A stretch of 18,321 nucleotides of DNA from an uncultured Collinsella sp. (GTDB taxonomy: Bacteria; Actinomycetota; Coriobacteriia; Coriobacteriales; Coriobacteriaceae), in the NCBI GenBank assembly GCA_900549195.1, contig URNK01000011.1, positions 1 to 18,321 on the forward strand, read 5' to 3'. This document shows, piece after piece, positions 8,615-15,161 of this stretch. The position numbers and the translations under genes were made by a program. Position 1 is the first letter of the stretch; every line of letters starts with the position of its first letter. The notes under the pieces were generated by a model that ran no database searches, was not told the origin of the DNA, and saw only the letters and a list, made by a program, of their open reading frames with translations.

Positions 8615-8765
8615 TAACTTGTATGCTTATCTAAGCAAGCATGTATTCAATACAACAATAAAATCGCTGGTATCGAGCTACCGAAAACCTTACCAGCAAA
8701 ATTTCTAAGATAAATATAGCATACAACTAGTCGACATAACCAAAACATGTATGTAACTTGTATGC
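8615..8765. promoter_or_regulatory. Divergent regulatory region with repeated GntR-type half-sites
   Basis: TAACTTGTATGC occurs twice on the + strand (8615-8626 and 8754-8765), and the inverted form GCATACAACTAG lies at 8719-8730. A perfect 13-bp palindrome, TGTATT-C-AATACA, lies at 8642-8654. TGTATG is repeated 11 bp apart at 8748-8753 and 8759-8764, one helical turn. A GCTGGTA/TACCAGC inverted repeat is at 8666-8672/8691-8697. The copy near 8615 lies by the GntR start and the copy near 8754 lies 39 bp before the SIS gene, so both directions could be controlled. A weak -35 TCGACA (8731-8736) with a 17-bp spacer would put the -10 inside the last repeat. Confidence 0.65.
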
Positions 8766-8803
8766 CATCGAGAGCATCAAACGAGAAGAAAGGCTGATGC
8801 ACG

Positions 8804-9796
8804 ATGACTACTCAGGAACAGGTTAAGGATGTCGTCTCCCAGGTTCTGGCTGACAAGGCAGACAAGGGCGGCATCAAGCGCGTCGTGTGGATTGGCGCCG
8901 GCGGATCCAACGGCGGCAACTATCCTGCTCAGTACTTTATGGAGCACGAGGCCACGCAGGTCGTGAGCTCCAGCTACACCAGCAACGAGTTCGTGCACGC
9001 TACCCCGGCCTACGTCAACGAGAACACCCTGGCCGTCGTCGTGTCCATGCGCGGCACCAAGGAGACCATCGTCGCCGCCCAGGTCGCCAAGGACCACGGC
9101 GCCAGCACCATCGCCATCTATGTTGACGAGTCCGGCCTCACCGAGGTCTGCGACTACAAGATCCAGTACGACAGCTTGGCCGTCGACGAGTCCTGCATGG
9201 GTCGCACCAACTCTGCCGTCGTGACCATGATCGCCATGGAGCTTACGCAGCAGACCGAGGGCTATGCCGAGTACGAGACCGCTATGGCCGCCTTCGACTT
9301 GGTCGACCCCATCTATCGCAAGGCCGTCGAGTACACCCGTCCGCTCGCTGCCAAGTGGGCCGAGCAGAACGCCGACAAGCCCTGCATCAACGTGATGGCT
9401 CAGGGTCCGCTCTTTGGTGCCGCCTACGTCTTTAGCATCTGCAACGTGCAGGAGATGCTGCAGATCGACTCCTGCACCATCAACACCTGCGACTTCTTCC
9501 ATGGCCCCTTCGAGATCCTGGACAAGCGTACCTCGCTGTTCCAGCTCATCAGCGTCGGCCGCAGCCGCTGCAACGACGAGCGCGGCATCCGCTTTGTCAA
9601 CCAGTACGGTGGCGAGCGCGTCTATCAGCTCGACGCCAAGGAGCTCGGCCTCAACGACATCAAGGACAGCGTGAGCGAGTACTTCAACCACCTGATCTTT
9701 GCCCCGATCCTCAACAACGTCTACATGCGTGCGCTTTCCGCCGTCACCCACAAGGACTACATGACGCGCCGCTACATGTGGAAGCTTGACTACTAG
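8804..9796 (+). CDS. SIS-domain sugar-phosphate deglycase, FrlB/GfrF-like (paralogue 1)
   Basis: A 330-residue double-SIS protein of the fructoselysine/glucoselysine-6-phosphate deglycase group, which splits 6-phosphorylated Amadori products into glucose-6-phosphate and the free amino acid. First sugar-phosphate loop: GAGGSNGGNYPAQY (31-44). Second: SMRGTKET (81-88). The core CDFFHGPFEI (229-238) has H233, and E217 lies 16 residues before it. That spacing matches the catalytic E214/H230 pair reported for Salmonella FraB (recalled). The C-terminus TRRYMWKLDY matches the family end. The residue three before the His is D230 where FrlB and the second paralogue have Glu, which may alter activity or substrate. 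ATG 8804 follows GAAGAAAGG by 10 nt. Codon use is strongly biased. A GlmS-like isomerase or deaminase is the main alternative. Confidence 0.82.
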   Translation: MTTQEQVKDVVSQVLADKADKGGIKRVVWIGAGGSNGGNYPAQYFMEHEATQVVSSSYTSNEFVHATPAYVNENTLAVVVSMRGTKETIVAAQVAKDHGASTIAIYVDESGLTEVCDYKIQYDSLAVDESCMGRTNSAVVTMIAMELTQQTEGYAEYETAMAAFDLVDPIYRKAVEYTRPLAAKWAEQNADKPCINVMAQGPLFGAAYVFSICNVQEMLQIDSCTINTCDFFHGPFEILDKRTSLFQLISVGRSRCNDERGIRFVNQYGGERVYQLDAKELGLNDIKDSVSEYFNHLIFAPILNNVYMRALSAVTHKDYMTRRYMWKLDY

Positions 9797-9832
9797 GGGA
9801 TAGAGCGGCCTAACAGCTCGATGTCCTCATAA

Positions 9833-9897
9833 GTTGCGGTGGAATAGTTCCTGTTTGGGGGCTTGAAGCCTCTATTTAGGAACTATTTCACCGCAAC
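9833..9897. repeat. Long inverted repeat 1 downstream of SIS gene 1
   Basis: Arms of 19 bp (9833-9851 and 9879-9897) match at 18 of 19 positions around a 27-nt loop, and the loop has its own GGCTT-G-AAGCC hairpin at 9860-9870. There is no terminal T-run. It may be a stable 3' end stabiliser, a terminator without a tract, or a dispersed palindromic element. Confidence 0.7.
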
Positions 9898-9906
9898 CGC
9901 CAAGTA

Positions 9907-9986
9907 ATCCGCTGGGGACGGAGGAAAACGGATCACTGACTCAGACCAGCCCCTCAGTGATCCGTTTTCCTCCGTCCCCAGCGGAT
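9907..9986. repeat. Perfect 33-bp inverted repeat
   Basis: Arms 9907-9939 and 9954-9986 are perfect inverted copies with a 14-nt loop (CTCAGACCAGCCCC). Each arm has inverted ends itself: in the right arm TGATCCG (9958-9964) and CGGATCA (9982-9988) flank a poly-pyrimidine core. A palindrome this long and perfect is unstable unless maintained, so it looks recent or selected. It lies between SIS gene 1 and the EamA promoter. Confidence 0.8.
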
Positions 9987-10012
9987 CATTTTTCCGTTCG
10001 GCGATTTGTGTC

Positions 10013-10041
10013 TTGAAAAATGTATATAACGACTATAACGT
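10013..10041 (+). promoter_or_regulatory. Candidate promoter/operator of the EamA gene
   Basis: A possible -35 TTGAAA (10013-10018) is followed after a short 15-bp spacer by TATAAC (10034-10039). TATAACG occurs twice 9 bp apart (10025-10031 and 10034-10040). TATAACGACT (10025-10034) is a 9/10 match, reversed, to the AGACGTTATA motif in the PTS and distal GntR promoters. Read on one strand, the 17-bp stretch 10025-10041 agrees with the reverse complement of 11301-11317 at 13 positions. Confidence 0.5.
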
Positions 10042-10080
10042 AGTGTGAAACATATTGGAAACAATACCGAGGAGGCTGCG

Positions 10081-11163
10081 TTGAAGAAAAGCAATCTGGG
10101 CTATGTGCTGGTGCTGATCGCCGCGCTTATGTGGGGCAGCATCGGAATCTTTGTAAACGGCATTGCGGCCATGGGCGTTTCGTCCCAGAGCATGGCTGCC
10201 TTTCGCTTGTTGGTCGGAGCGCTTGTCTTGGCGCCGGTCCTGATGTTTATGGGCTGCCGTCCGGGTGAGGGGTCTACCGTGGCTCAGGGTCCCCTGGCGC
10301 TATTCAAGGCAAGCCCCAAAGAGCTCGTCCCCTGCGCACTTGTCGGTATCGTCGGCTTGGCCGTCGCCAACACCTGCTATTACGAGTGCATGGGCGAGGT
10401 GGGCATGTCCACGGCCTCGGTGCTGCTCTACACCTCGCCGGTGTTTGGCGTCATGCTCGGCCGCGTGCTTTATCGCGAGGACGTGACCCCCAACAAGCTC
10501 GTTGCCATTGTCTTTAACATCGTTGGCTGCGTGCTTGCGGTGACCAATGGCGACCTTTCCGGTTTTCATTTTTCGGTTTGGGGCGTCACGTCGGGCGTGA
10601 TTGCAGGCTTTTGCGGTGCGTCGCTTGCGGTGTTTAGCCGGATAGCAACCAAGACGGTCCACCCGCTGGCTGTCACGTTTTGGGGCTTTGTTTTTGGCGG
10701 TGCGGTTATGGCAGCTATCGCGGCTCCGTGGCCGGATGTCGCCGCGGCAATGTCGCCACAGCTGCTGCTGTTGTTCCTTGGCTTTGGACTCATCCCCACA
10801 GCCGTGGCCTACATCTTATATATGCAGGGTCTGTCCATGGGGCTCGAGACATCGAAAGTTCCCGTCGTAATGTCTTTCGAGACGGTCGTCACCGTACTGG
10901 TGGGCATTGGTGTCTATGCCGAGCCCGCCGGCGCGATCAAGGTCCTGGGCATCGTGCTGGTGCTCGCGTCCATCCTGATCATGAACACCGATTTCTCCAA
11001 GCTGCGCAACAGTGCCTTTGTCGGCCATATCGTTGAGAGCATGACCTTTAAGCCCAACGCGTGGTGGACGGAGAAATCGCAGGACATGGATCTGTTCCGC
11101 GAGCGCACCGGCATCGCGCTGGAGCCCACCGTGCAGGAAAGCCCCTGGTACTTTGTGCGATAG
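10081..11163 (+). CDS. EamA/DMT-superfamily transporter with C-terminal extension
   Basis: A 360-residue inner-membrane protein with about ten hydrophobic helices in two EamA repeats (first near residues 8-143, second near 158-305). Typical motifs are ALMWGSIGIF at the first helix and SVLLYTSPVFGVMLGRVLYRE closing the first repeat. Relatives (RhtA, YddG, PecM) export amino acids or metabolites. After helix 10 there is a soluble tail of about 50 residues (DFSKLRNSAFVGHIVESMTF... to SPWYFVR) that most family members lack. TTG 10081 is chosen because GAGGAGG (10069-10075) sits 5 nt upstream; an in-frame GTG at 10045 has no such site. Its place between the SIS gene and the PTS suggests export of an amino acid freed by deglycation; this is inference. 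Confidence 0.85.
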   Translation: MKKSNLGYVLVLIAALMWGSIGIFVNGIAAMGVSSQSMAAFRLLVGALVLAPVLMFMGCRPGEGSTVAQGPLALFKASPKELVPCALVGIVGLAVANTCYYECMGEVGMSTASVLLYTSPVFGVMLGRVLYREDVTPNKLVAIVFNIVGCVLAVTNGDLSGFHFSVWGVTSGVIAGFCGASLAVFSRIATKTVHPLAVTFWGFVFGGAVMAAIAAPWPDVAAAMSPQLLLLFLGFGLIPTAVAYILYMQGLSMGLETSKVPVVMSFETVVTVLVGIGVYAEPAGAIKVLGIVLVLASILIMNTDFSKLRNSAFVGHIVESMTFKPNAWWTEKSQDMDLFRERTGIALEPTVQESPWYFVR

Positions 11164-11222
11164 GGGATTGGCGAGGCGTCTGATCTGGGGTTATCCAGTC
11201 AGCGCCGGCCAACCCAGCCCCA

Positions 11223-11319
11223 ACGTTTCAAGTACGTTAAACCCGTCAACGGTCGATTTTCATCCGCGAACGGTCTTTATACTAATTAGCAATATCCGCA
11301 ACGTATAAGACGTTATAAT
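11223..11319 (+). promoter_or_regulatory. Promoter and putative operators of the PTS operon
   Basis: A consensus -10, TATAAT (11314-11319), lies 27 bp before the start codon, but no good -35 is seen 16-18 bp upstream (AATATC at 11291-11296). The stretch 11301-11319 contains ACGTATAA and AGACGTTATA (11308-11317); the latter is identical to 17452-17461 upstream of the distal GntR gene and overlaps the -10, as expected for a repressor site. Further up, AACGGTC is repeated 21 bp apart (11248-11254, 11269-11275) and ACGTT 11 bp apart (11223-11227, 11234-11238), possible activator sites. Confidence 0.6.
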
Positions 11320-11345
11320 GACCAAAATGAAAAGGAGGAGGCAAG

Positions 11346-12269
11346 ATGAATCAGATCATTCTCGCATCTCATGGCGGCCTGGCCGCAGGCGCCAAAGACA
11401 CGCTCGAGATGGTTCTCGGCGACGTGTCGAACGTCCACGTCGTGTCGCTTGCTCGTGACGACAAGGAGCCCATCACCAATAAGGTGGACGCCATGGTCGC
11501 CACGTTCAACGCGGACGACACCGTCTATGTGCTGACCGATATGCTCGGCAGCTCGGTCAACAACAGCATGGTCGAACTTTCCAAGAACGGCACGAAGTTC
11601 ACGGTTGTCAGCGGTTTCAACATCCCGCTGGCGCTCACGCTCGCTATGAGCCCCGTCCCCGTCGAGGGCGCCGAGCTCGCGGCCCTCATCAACGAGGCCC
11701 GCAACGGTCTGACCAACCCCAACGCACCGGCCCAGCCCGCCGCGGCTCCCGCCAAGAAGGCCAAGGCGTCCCGTCACAGCTCCGGTCCCGCCAAGATCGT
11801 CCTCGCACGTCTTGACTACCGTCTGCTGCACGGCCAGGTCGTCTTTACCTGGACCACCAAGGTTCAGGCCGAGCGCATCATCGTCGTCGACAACGCTGCC
11901 GCCAACGATGACATCAAGAAGGGCGCTCTTAAGCTGGCCAAGCCCCAGGGCGTGCGCCTGAACGTCTTCACCGTCGAGCGTGCCCTCGCCAAGATGGACA
12001 AGCTCAACACCCTCGGCGAGCGCGTCATGTTCGTCTTTGGCAACACGGCCGAGATGCTGCAGTTCTGCCAGGGCTACAAGCTCGATGCCATCAACCTGGG
12101 CGCCACCGCCAACCACGACGGTGCCGATCAGGTCGGAGGCAAGGACAGCTCCGTCTTCCTCGACGCCAACCAGAAGGCCGACGTCAACCAGCTGCTCGAC
12201 ATGGGCATTAAGCTCTACGTCCAGCAGACCCCTACGTATCAGAGCGTCGACATCGACGCCAAGCTGTAA
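11346..12269 (+). CDS. Mannose-family PTS EIIAB component (fused)
   Basis: A 307-residue cytoplasmic phosphotransfer protein. The EIIA domain (about 1-121) opens IILASHGGLAAG with the phospho-accepting H9. An Ala/Pro-rich linker (about 122-148) joins the EIIB domain (about 149-307), whose LARLDYRLLHGQVVFTW carries the second phospho-histidine H162. It takes phosphate from HPr and passes it to the sugar during entry through EIIC/EIID. The fusion is like E. coli ManX, whereas the Gfr systems have separate A and B proteins. ATG 11346 follows a strong AAAGGAGGAG (11331-11340). It is the first gene of a three-gene PTS operon, followed after 36 bp by EIIC. Confidence 0.94.
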   Translation: MNQIILASHGGLAAGAKDTLEMVLGDVSNVHVVSLARDDKEPITNKVDAMVATFNADDTVYVLTDMLGSSVNNSMVELSKNGTKFTVVSGFNIPLALTLAMSPVPVEGAELAALINEARNGLTNPNAPAQPAAAPAKKAKASRHSSGPAKIVLARLDYRLLHGQVVFTWTTKVQAERIIVVDNAAANDDIKKGALKLAKPQGVRLNVFTVERALAKMDKLNTLGERVMFVFGNTAEMLQFCQGYKLDAINLGATANHDGADQVGGKDSSVFLDANQKADVNQLLDMGIKLYVQQTPTYQSVDIDAKL

Positions 12270-12274
12270 TCAAC

Positions 12275-12288
12275 CAGGCTTTTGCCTG
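12275..12288 (+). repeat. Small intercistronic hairpin between EIIAB and EIIC
   Basis: CAGGC (12275-12279), TTTT loop and GCCTG (12284-12288) form a compact 5-bp stem just before the EIIC ribosome site (GAAAGGAGAAGG, 12292-12303). It may protect or process the EIIAB message and so set subunit ratios. It is too weak for a confident terminator. Confidence 0.35.
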
Positions 12289-12305
12289 ACTGAAAGGAGA
12301 AGGGT

Positions 12306-13100
12306 ATGAATACGTTCATCAGTGCGGTGCTCGTCGGCCTCGTCGGCGTGTTCTGCATGTGGGACTCCCGCCTGCTCGGTCGTCTTAACTTCGAGCAGCC
12401 CCTCGTTGGCGCTACGCTCGTCGGTCTGCTGCTGGGCGATGTGCCCACCGGCCTTGCCGTCGGTGCTGCCGTCGAGCTCGTGTCCATGGGCCTGGTGCAG
12501 GTCGGCGCCGCCGTTCCGCCCGATATGGTCCTGGGCGGCATCGTGGCCGCTGCCTTTGCGTGCCTGACCGATGCTTCCGCCGAGACCGCCATGACGATCG
12601 CCATCCCGGTCGCCGTCCTGGGTCAGCTCCTCGGCATCGTGTTCCGTTCCATCATCGCCGCCCTCACCCATGTGGCAGATAACGCGATCGATAACGGAAA
12701 GTTCAAGACCGCCTACCGTATGCACATCTGCGCCGGCTCCGGTCTGTACGCCGTCATGTACTTCCTGCCGATCTTCCTCGCCGTCTTTGTTGGCACCGAC
12801 CTGGTTCAGGCCATCGTCAACATGGTTCCCGAGTGGCTGTCCACTGGTCTTAACGTTTCGACCAAGATCATGACCGCCTACGGCTTGGCCCTGCTGCTCA
12901 CCATGATGATCAAGAAGGGTATGACTCCGTTCCTGTTCATCGGTTTCCTGCTCGCCGCTTACCTCAACCTGTCCGTCATCGCGGTCGCTCTGATCGGTGT
13001 GTGCCTGGCTGTCGTCTTCATGGGCTTCAAGTTCAACGGTTCCCATGCAGCCGCCGGTGTCGATTCCGACTACGATCCGCTCGAAGACGACGAAGACTAA
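12306..13100 (+). CDS. Mannose-family PTS EIIC permease component
   Basis: A 264-residue integral membrane subunit that forms the sugar channel together with EIID. The N-terminal half carries typical family features: DSRLLGRLNFEQPLVGATLVGLLLGDVPTGL and the EIIC signature region around GAAVELVSMGLVQVGAAVPPD. About six to eight hydrophobic segments are seen, and a short acidic tail (DYDPLEDDED) ends the protein. ATG 12306 has a good ribosome site. Its stop TAA (13098-13100) overlaps the ribosome site of EIID (AAGGAGGA), so the two are translationally linked. Mannose-family EIIC proteins serve mannose, fructose, sorbose, amino sugars and Amadori products, so sequence alone does not fix the substrate. 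Confidence 0.93.
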   Translation: MNTFISAVLVGLVGVFCMWDSRLLGRLNFEQPLVGATLVGLLLGDVPTGLAVGAAVELVSMGLVQVGAAVPPDMVLGGIVAAAFACLTDASAETAMTIAIPVAVLGQLLGIVFRSIIAALTHVADNAIDNGKFKTAYRMHICAGSGLYAVMYFLPIFLAVFVGTDLVQAIVNMVPEWLSTGLNVSTKIMTAYGLALLLTMMIKKGMTPFLFIGFLLAAYLNLSVIAVALIGVCLAVVFMGFKFNGSHAAAGVDSDYDPLEDDED

Positions 13101-13113
13101 GGAGGAACACACT

Positions 13114-13947
13114 ATGGCAACCGCAACCAAGGACGTGTCCCTGAACAAGAAGGTCAGCCAGTTCTTCTGGCGCTCCTGGGCCATCCAGGCCTCTTGGAAC
13201 TACGAGCGTCAGATGAACATGGGCTTCCTCTACGGCATGGTTCCCACGCTCGATCGCCTCTATCCGGATGAGTCCGACCCCAAGCAGCTCGCTGCTAAGA
13301 AAGAGGCTTACCACCGTCACATGGCGTTCTACAACTGCACCCCGCAGACGAGCGCTTTCATCCTGGGCCTCTCCGCCTCCATGGAGGAGGAGTACGCCAA
13401 GGATCCCGAGAACTTCGATCCCGATTCGATCAACGCGGTCAAGACCTCCCTCATGGGTCCGCTTTCCGGCATCGGTGACTCCTTCTTCCAGGGCACCATC
13501 CGCGTTATCGCCTTTGGCCTGGGCGTTCAGCTGGCTCAGCAGGGCTCCATCATGGGCCCGATCCTGGCCATGCTCATCTCCATCGTCCCCTCTGTGCTGA
13601 TCACTTGGTTCGCAGCCAAGATGGGCTATCAGGGCGGCCACGAGTACCTGAGCAAGCTTCAGGGCGGCGACCTCATGGAGAAGCTCATGTATGTCTGCGG
13701 CATCGTGGGTCTTATGTCCGTGGGTGGCATGATCGCTACGCTGATCGGCGCCACCACCCCGCTGCAGTTCGCTGAGGGCACCGTCGTTATCCAGGACATC
13801 CTGGACGGCATGATGCCCCAGATGATCTCCCTTGGCCTCACCGGCCTTATGTACTGGCTCATCAAGAAGAACATCAACACCGGTTGGCTTCTCGTGATCG
13901 CCATCGTGGGCGGCATCGCCCTCTCCGCGGCCGGCATCCTGGCCTAG
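13114..13947 (+). CDS. Mannose-family PTS EIID component
   Basis: A 277-residue membrane-associated subunit found only in mannose-type PTS. The N-terminal half is soluble and shows the family pattern SWAIQASWNYERQMNMGFLYGMVP, HMAFYNCTPQTSAFILGL and SLMGPLSGIGDSFFQGT. The C-terminal half has hydrophobic segments ending in LLVIAIVGGIALSAAGILA. EIID works with EIIC in substrate translocation. ATG 13114 is set by AAGGAGGA at 13099-13106. Length matches the family (E. coli ManZ is about 283). The next gene, the second SIS enzyme, starts 199 bp later beyond two hairpins, so it may be in the same transcript with read-through. Confidence 0.94.
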   Translation: MATATKDVSLNKKVSQFFWRSWAIQASWNYERQMNMGFLYGMVPTLDRLYPDESDPKQLAAKKEAYHRHMAFYNCTPQTSAFILGLSASMEEEYAKDPENFDPDSINAVKTSLMGPLSGIGDSFFQGTIRVIAFGLGVQLAQQGSIMGPILAMLISIVPSVLITWFAAKMGYQGGHEYLSKLQGGDLMEKLMYVCGIVGLMSVGGMIATLIGATTPLQFAEGTVVIQDILDGMMPQMISLGLTGLMYWLIKKNINTGWLLVIAIVGGIALSAAGILA

Positions 13948-13981
13948 TCGCGACCAAGCGTCTAACCGCTTTCCCCCGGGG

Positions 13982-14012
13982 GCCTGCCTGGCATCCCATA
14001 CCCCAGGCAGGC
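13982..14012 (+). terminator. Hairpin after the PTS operon (weak terminator or attenuator)
   Basis: GCCTGCCTGG (13982-13991) and CCAGGCAGGC (14003-14012) form a perfect 10-bp stem with an 11-nt loop. It is followed only by TTCCATTC, not a clean T-tract. It may give partial termination between the PTS genes and the SIS gene downstream. Confidence 0.5.
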
Positions 14013-14025
14013 TTCCATTCCCAAA

Positions 14026-14056
14026 ATGCGACAATGGGACAGTCCCCTTGTCGCAT
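14026..14056. repeat. Nested palindrome upstream of SIS gene 2
   Basis: ATGCGACAA (14026-14034) and TTGTCGCAT (14048-14056) form the outer 9-bp stem. GGGAC and GTCCC (14036-14046) form an inner stem, with one T/C mismatch between. The GGGAC core recalls the palindromes at 533-549 and 5186-5209. It may be a REP-like dispersed element. Confidence 0.55.
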
Positions 14057-14146
14057 CCTCAACGGGCCGGCGACTCGGTCCAAACCACGGTAACCCTGCG
14101 AGCGCCCGGCAATGTGGCGCCGCAAAAATCGAAAGGAATGTGTCAG

Positions 14147-15130
14147 ATGTACGAGATCGACCTTAACCTCCCTAAGCAGATCGTCGCTGACGTCCTGTCC
14201 AACCACGAGATCCACAGCGTCGCTTTCGTCGGCTGCGGTGCTTCCATGTCCGACCTTTACCCCGCCAAGTACTTCCTGGCCAACAACACGGACAAGCTGA
14301 ACGTTCAGATTTTCACTGCTAACGAGTTCAACTACGACACGCCTTCCTGGGTCAACGAGCACACCTTCGTGATCACCTGCTCCCTCGGTGGCTCCACGCC
14401 CGAGACCGTCGAGGCCAACAAGACCGCCAAGAAGCACAACTGCCCGGTCGTCTCCCTCACCAACAAGGCTGGCTCCGCTCTGACCGTCGACGCTGACTAC
14501 GTCATCGTTCACGGCTTCCACGCCAACTTCGCTGCCAAGTGCGAGAAGCCCGGCTACGCCATCGCTCTTGCTGTCGAGATCCTTCAGCAGACCGAGGGCT
14601 ATGACCACTACGAGGACATGATCACCGGCCTCACCAACGTCTTCGAGCTCTGCGAGAACGCCGCTCAGCACTGCAAGAAGCTCGCCAAGAAGTTCGCCGA
14701 GGACTTCAAGGACGACAAGATGATCTACTTCATGGCTTCCGGTGCCTCCGAGAAGATGGCTTACTCTCACGCCGCCTTCCTGTTCACCGAGATGCAGTGG
14801 ATCGACGCCGCTGCCTACAACACCGGTGAGTACTTCCACGGCCCGTTCGAGGTTTCCACCGAGGGTAAGCCCTACGTCTTCTTCATGTCCGATGGCGCTA
14901 CCCGTCCGATGGACGCCCGCGCCCTCACCTTCCTTAAGCGCATGGGCGCCAAGGTCGCTCTGATCGACTCCAAGGACTACGGCCTGGCTGACGCCGTGCC
15001 CGCGAGCGTTGTTACCTACTTCAACCCGCTGCTGCACCTCGCCGTTATGCGTGAATACGGCAACCAGATCGCCGAGGCCCGCCAGCACCCGCTGACCATG
15101 CGTCGCTACATGTGGAAGCTTTCCTACTAA
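14147..15130 (+). CDS. SIS-domain sugar-phosphate deglycase, FrlB/GfrE-like (paralogue 2)
   Basis: A 327-residue double-SIS enzyme related to the first SIS protein; both share QQTEGY near residue 150, HGPFE and the RRYMWKL ending. It carries GCGASMSDLYPAKY (29-42), SLGGSTPET (79-87) and TGEYFHGPFEV (226-236). E215 and H231 are 16 residues apart, as in the reported FraB catalytic pair (recalled), and E228 is retained, so it looks like a complete deglycase. The likely reaction is 6-phospho-Amadori compound to glucose-6-phosphate plus amino acid. ATG 14147 fits AAGGA about 9 nt upstream better than the ATG at 14138, which abuts it. Codon use is highly biased (I saw no AAA lysine codon), suggesting strong expression. 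A strong terminator follows. Confidence 0.84.
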   Translation: MYEIDLNLPKQIVADVLSNHEIHSVAFVGCGASMSDLYPAKYFLANNTDKLNVQIFTANEFNYDTPSWVNEHTFVITCSLGGSTPETVEANKTAKKHNCPVVSLTNKAGSALTVDADYVIVHGFHANFAAKCEKPGYAIALAVEILQQTEGYDHYEDMITGLTNVFELCENAAQHCKKLAKKFAEDFKDDKMIYFMASGASEKMAYSHAAFLFTEMQWIDAAAYNTGEYFHGPFEVSTEGKPYVFFMSDGATRPMDARALTFLKRMGAKVALIDSKDYGLADAVPASVVTYFNPLLHLAVMREYGNQIAEARQHPLTMRRYMWKLSY

Positions 15131-15161
15131 TCACAAGTAAGTAAACCTTACGGGTTGATTG

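Noticed and set aside
9833..9986. Possible CRISPR array from the repeated palindromic units.
   Set aside because: The repeats are inverted rather than direct, unrelated to each other, and there is no regular spacer pattern or cas gene.
13874..15088. A 404-residue minus-strand open frame opposite SIS gene 2.
   Set aside because: It is a Val/Gly/Leu-rich mirror of strongly biased codons in the SIS gene, with no domain and no ribosome site.
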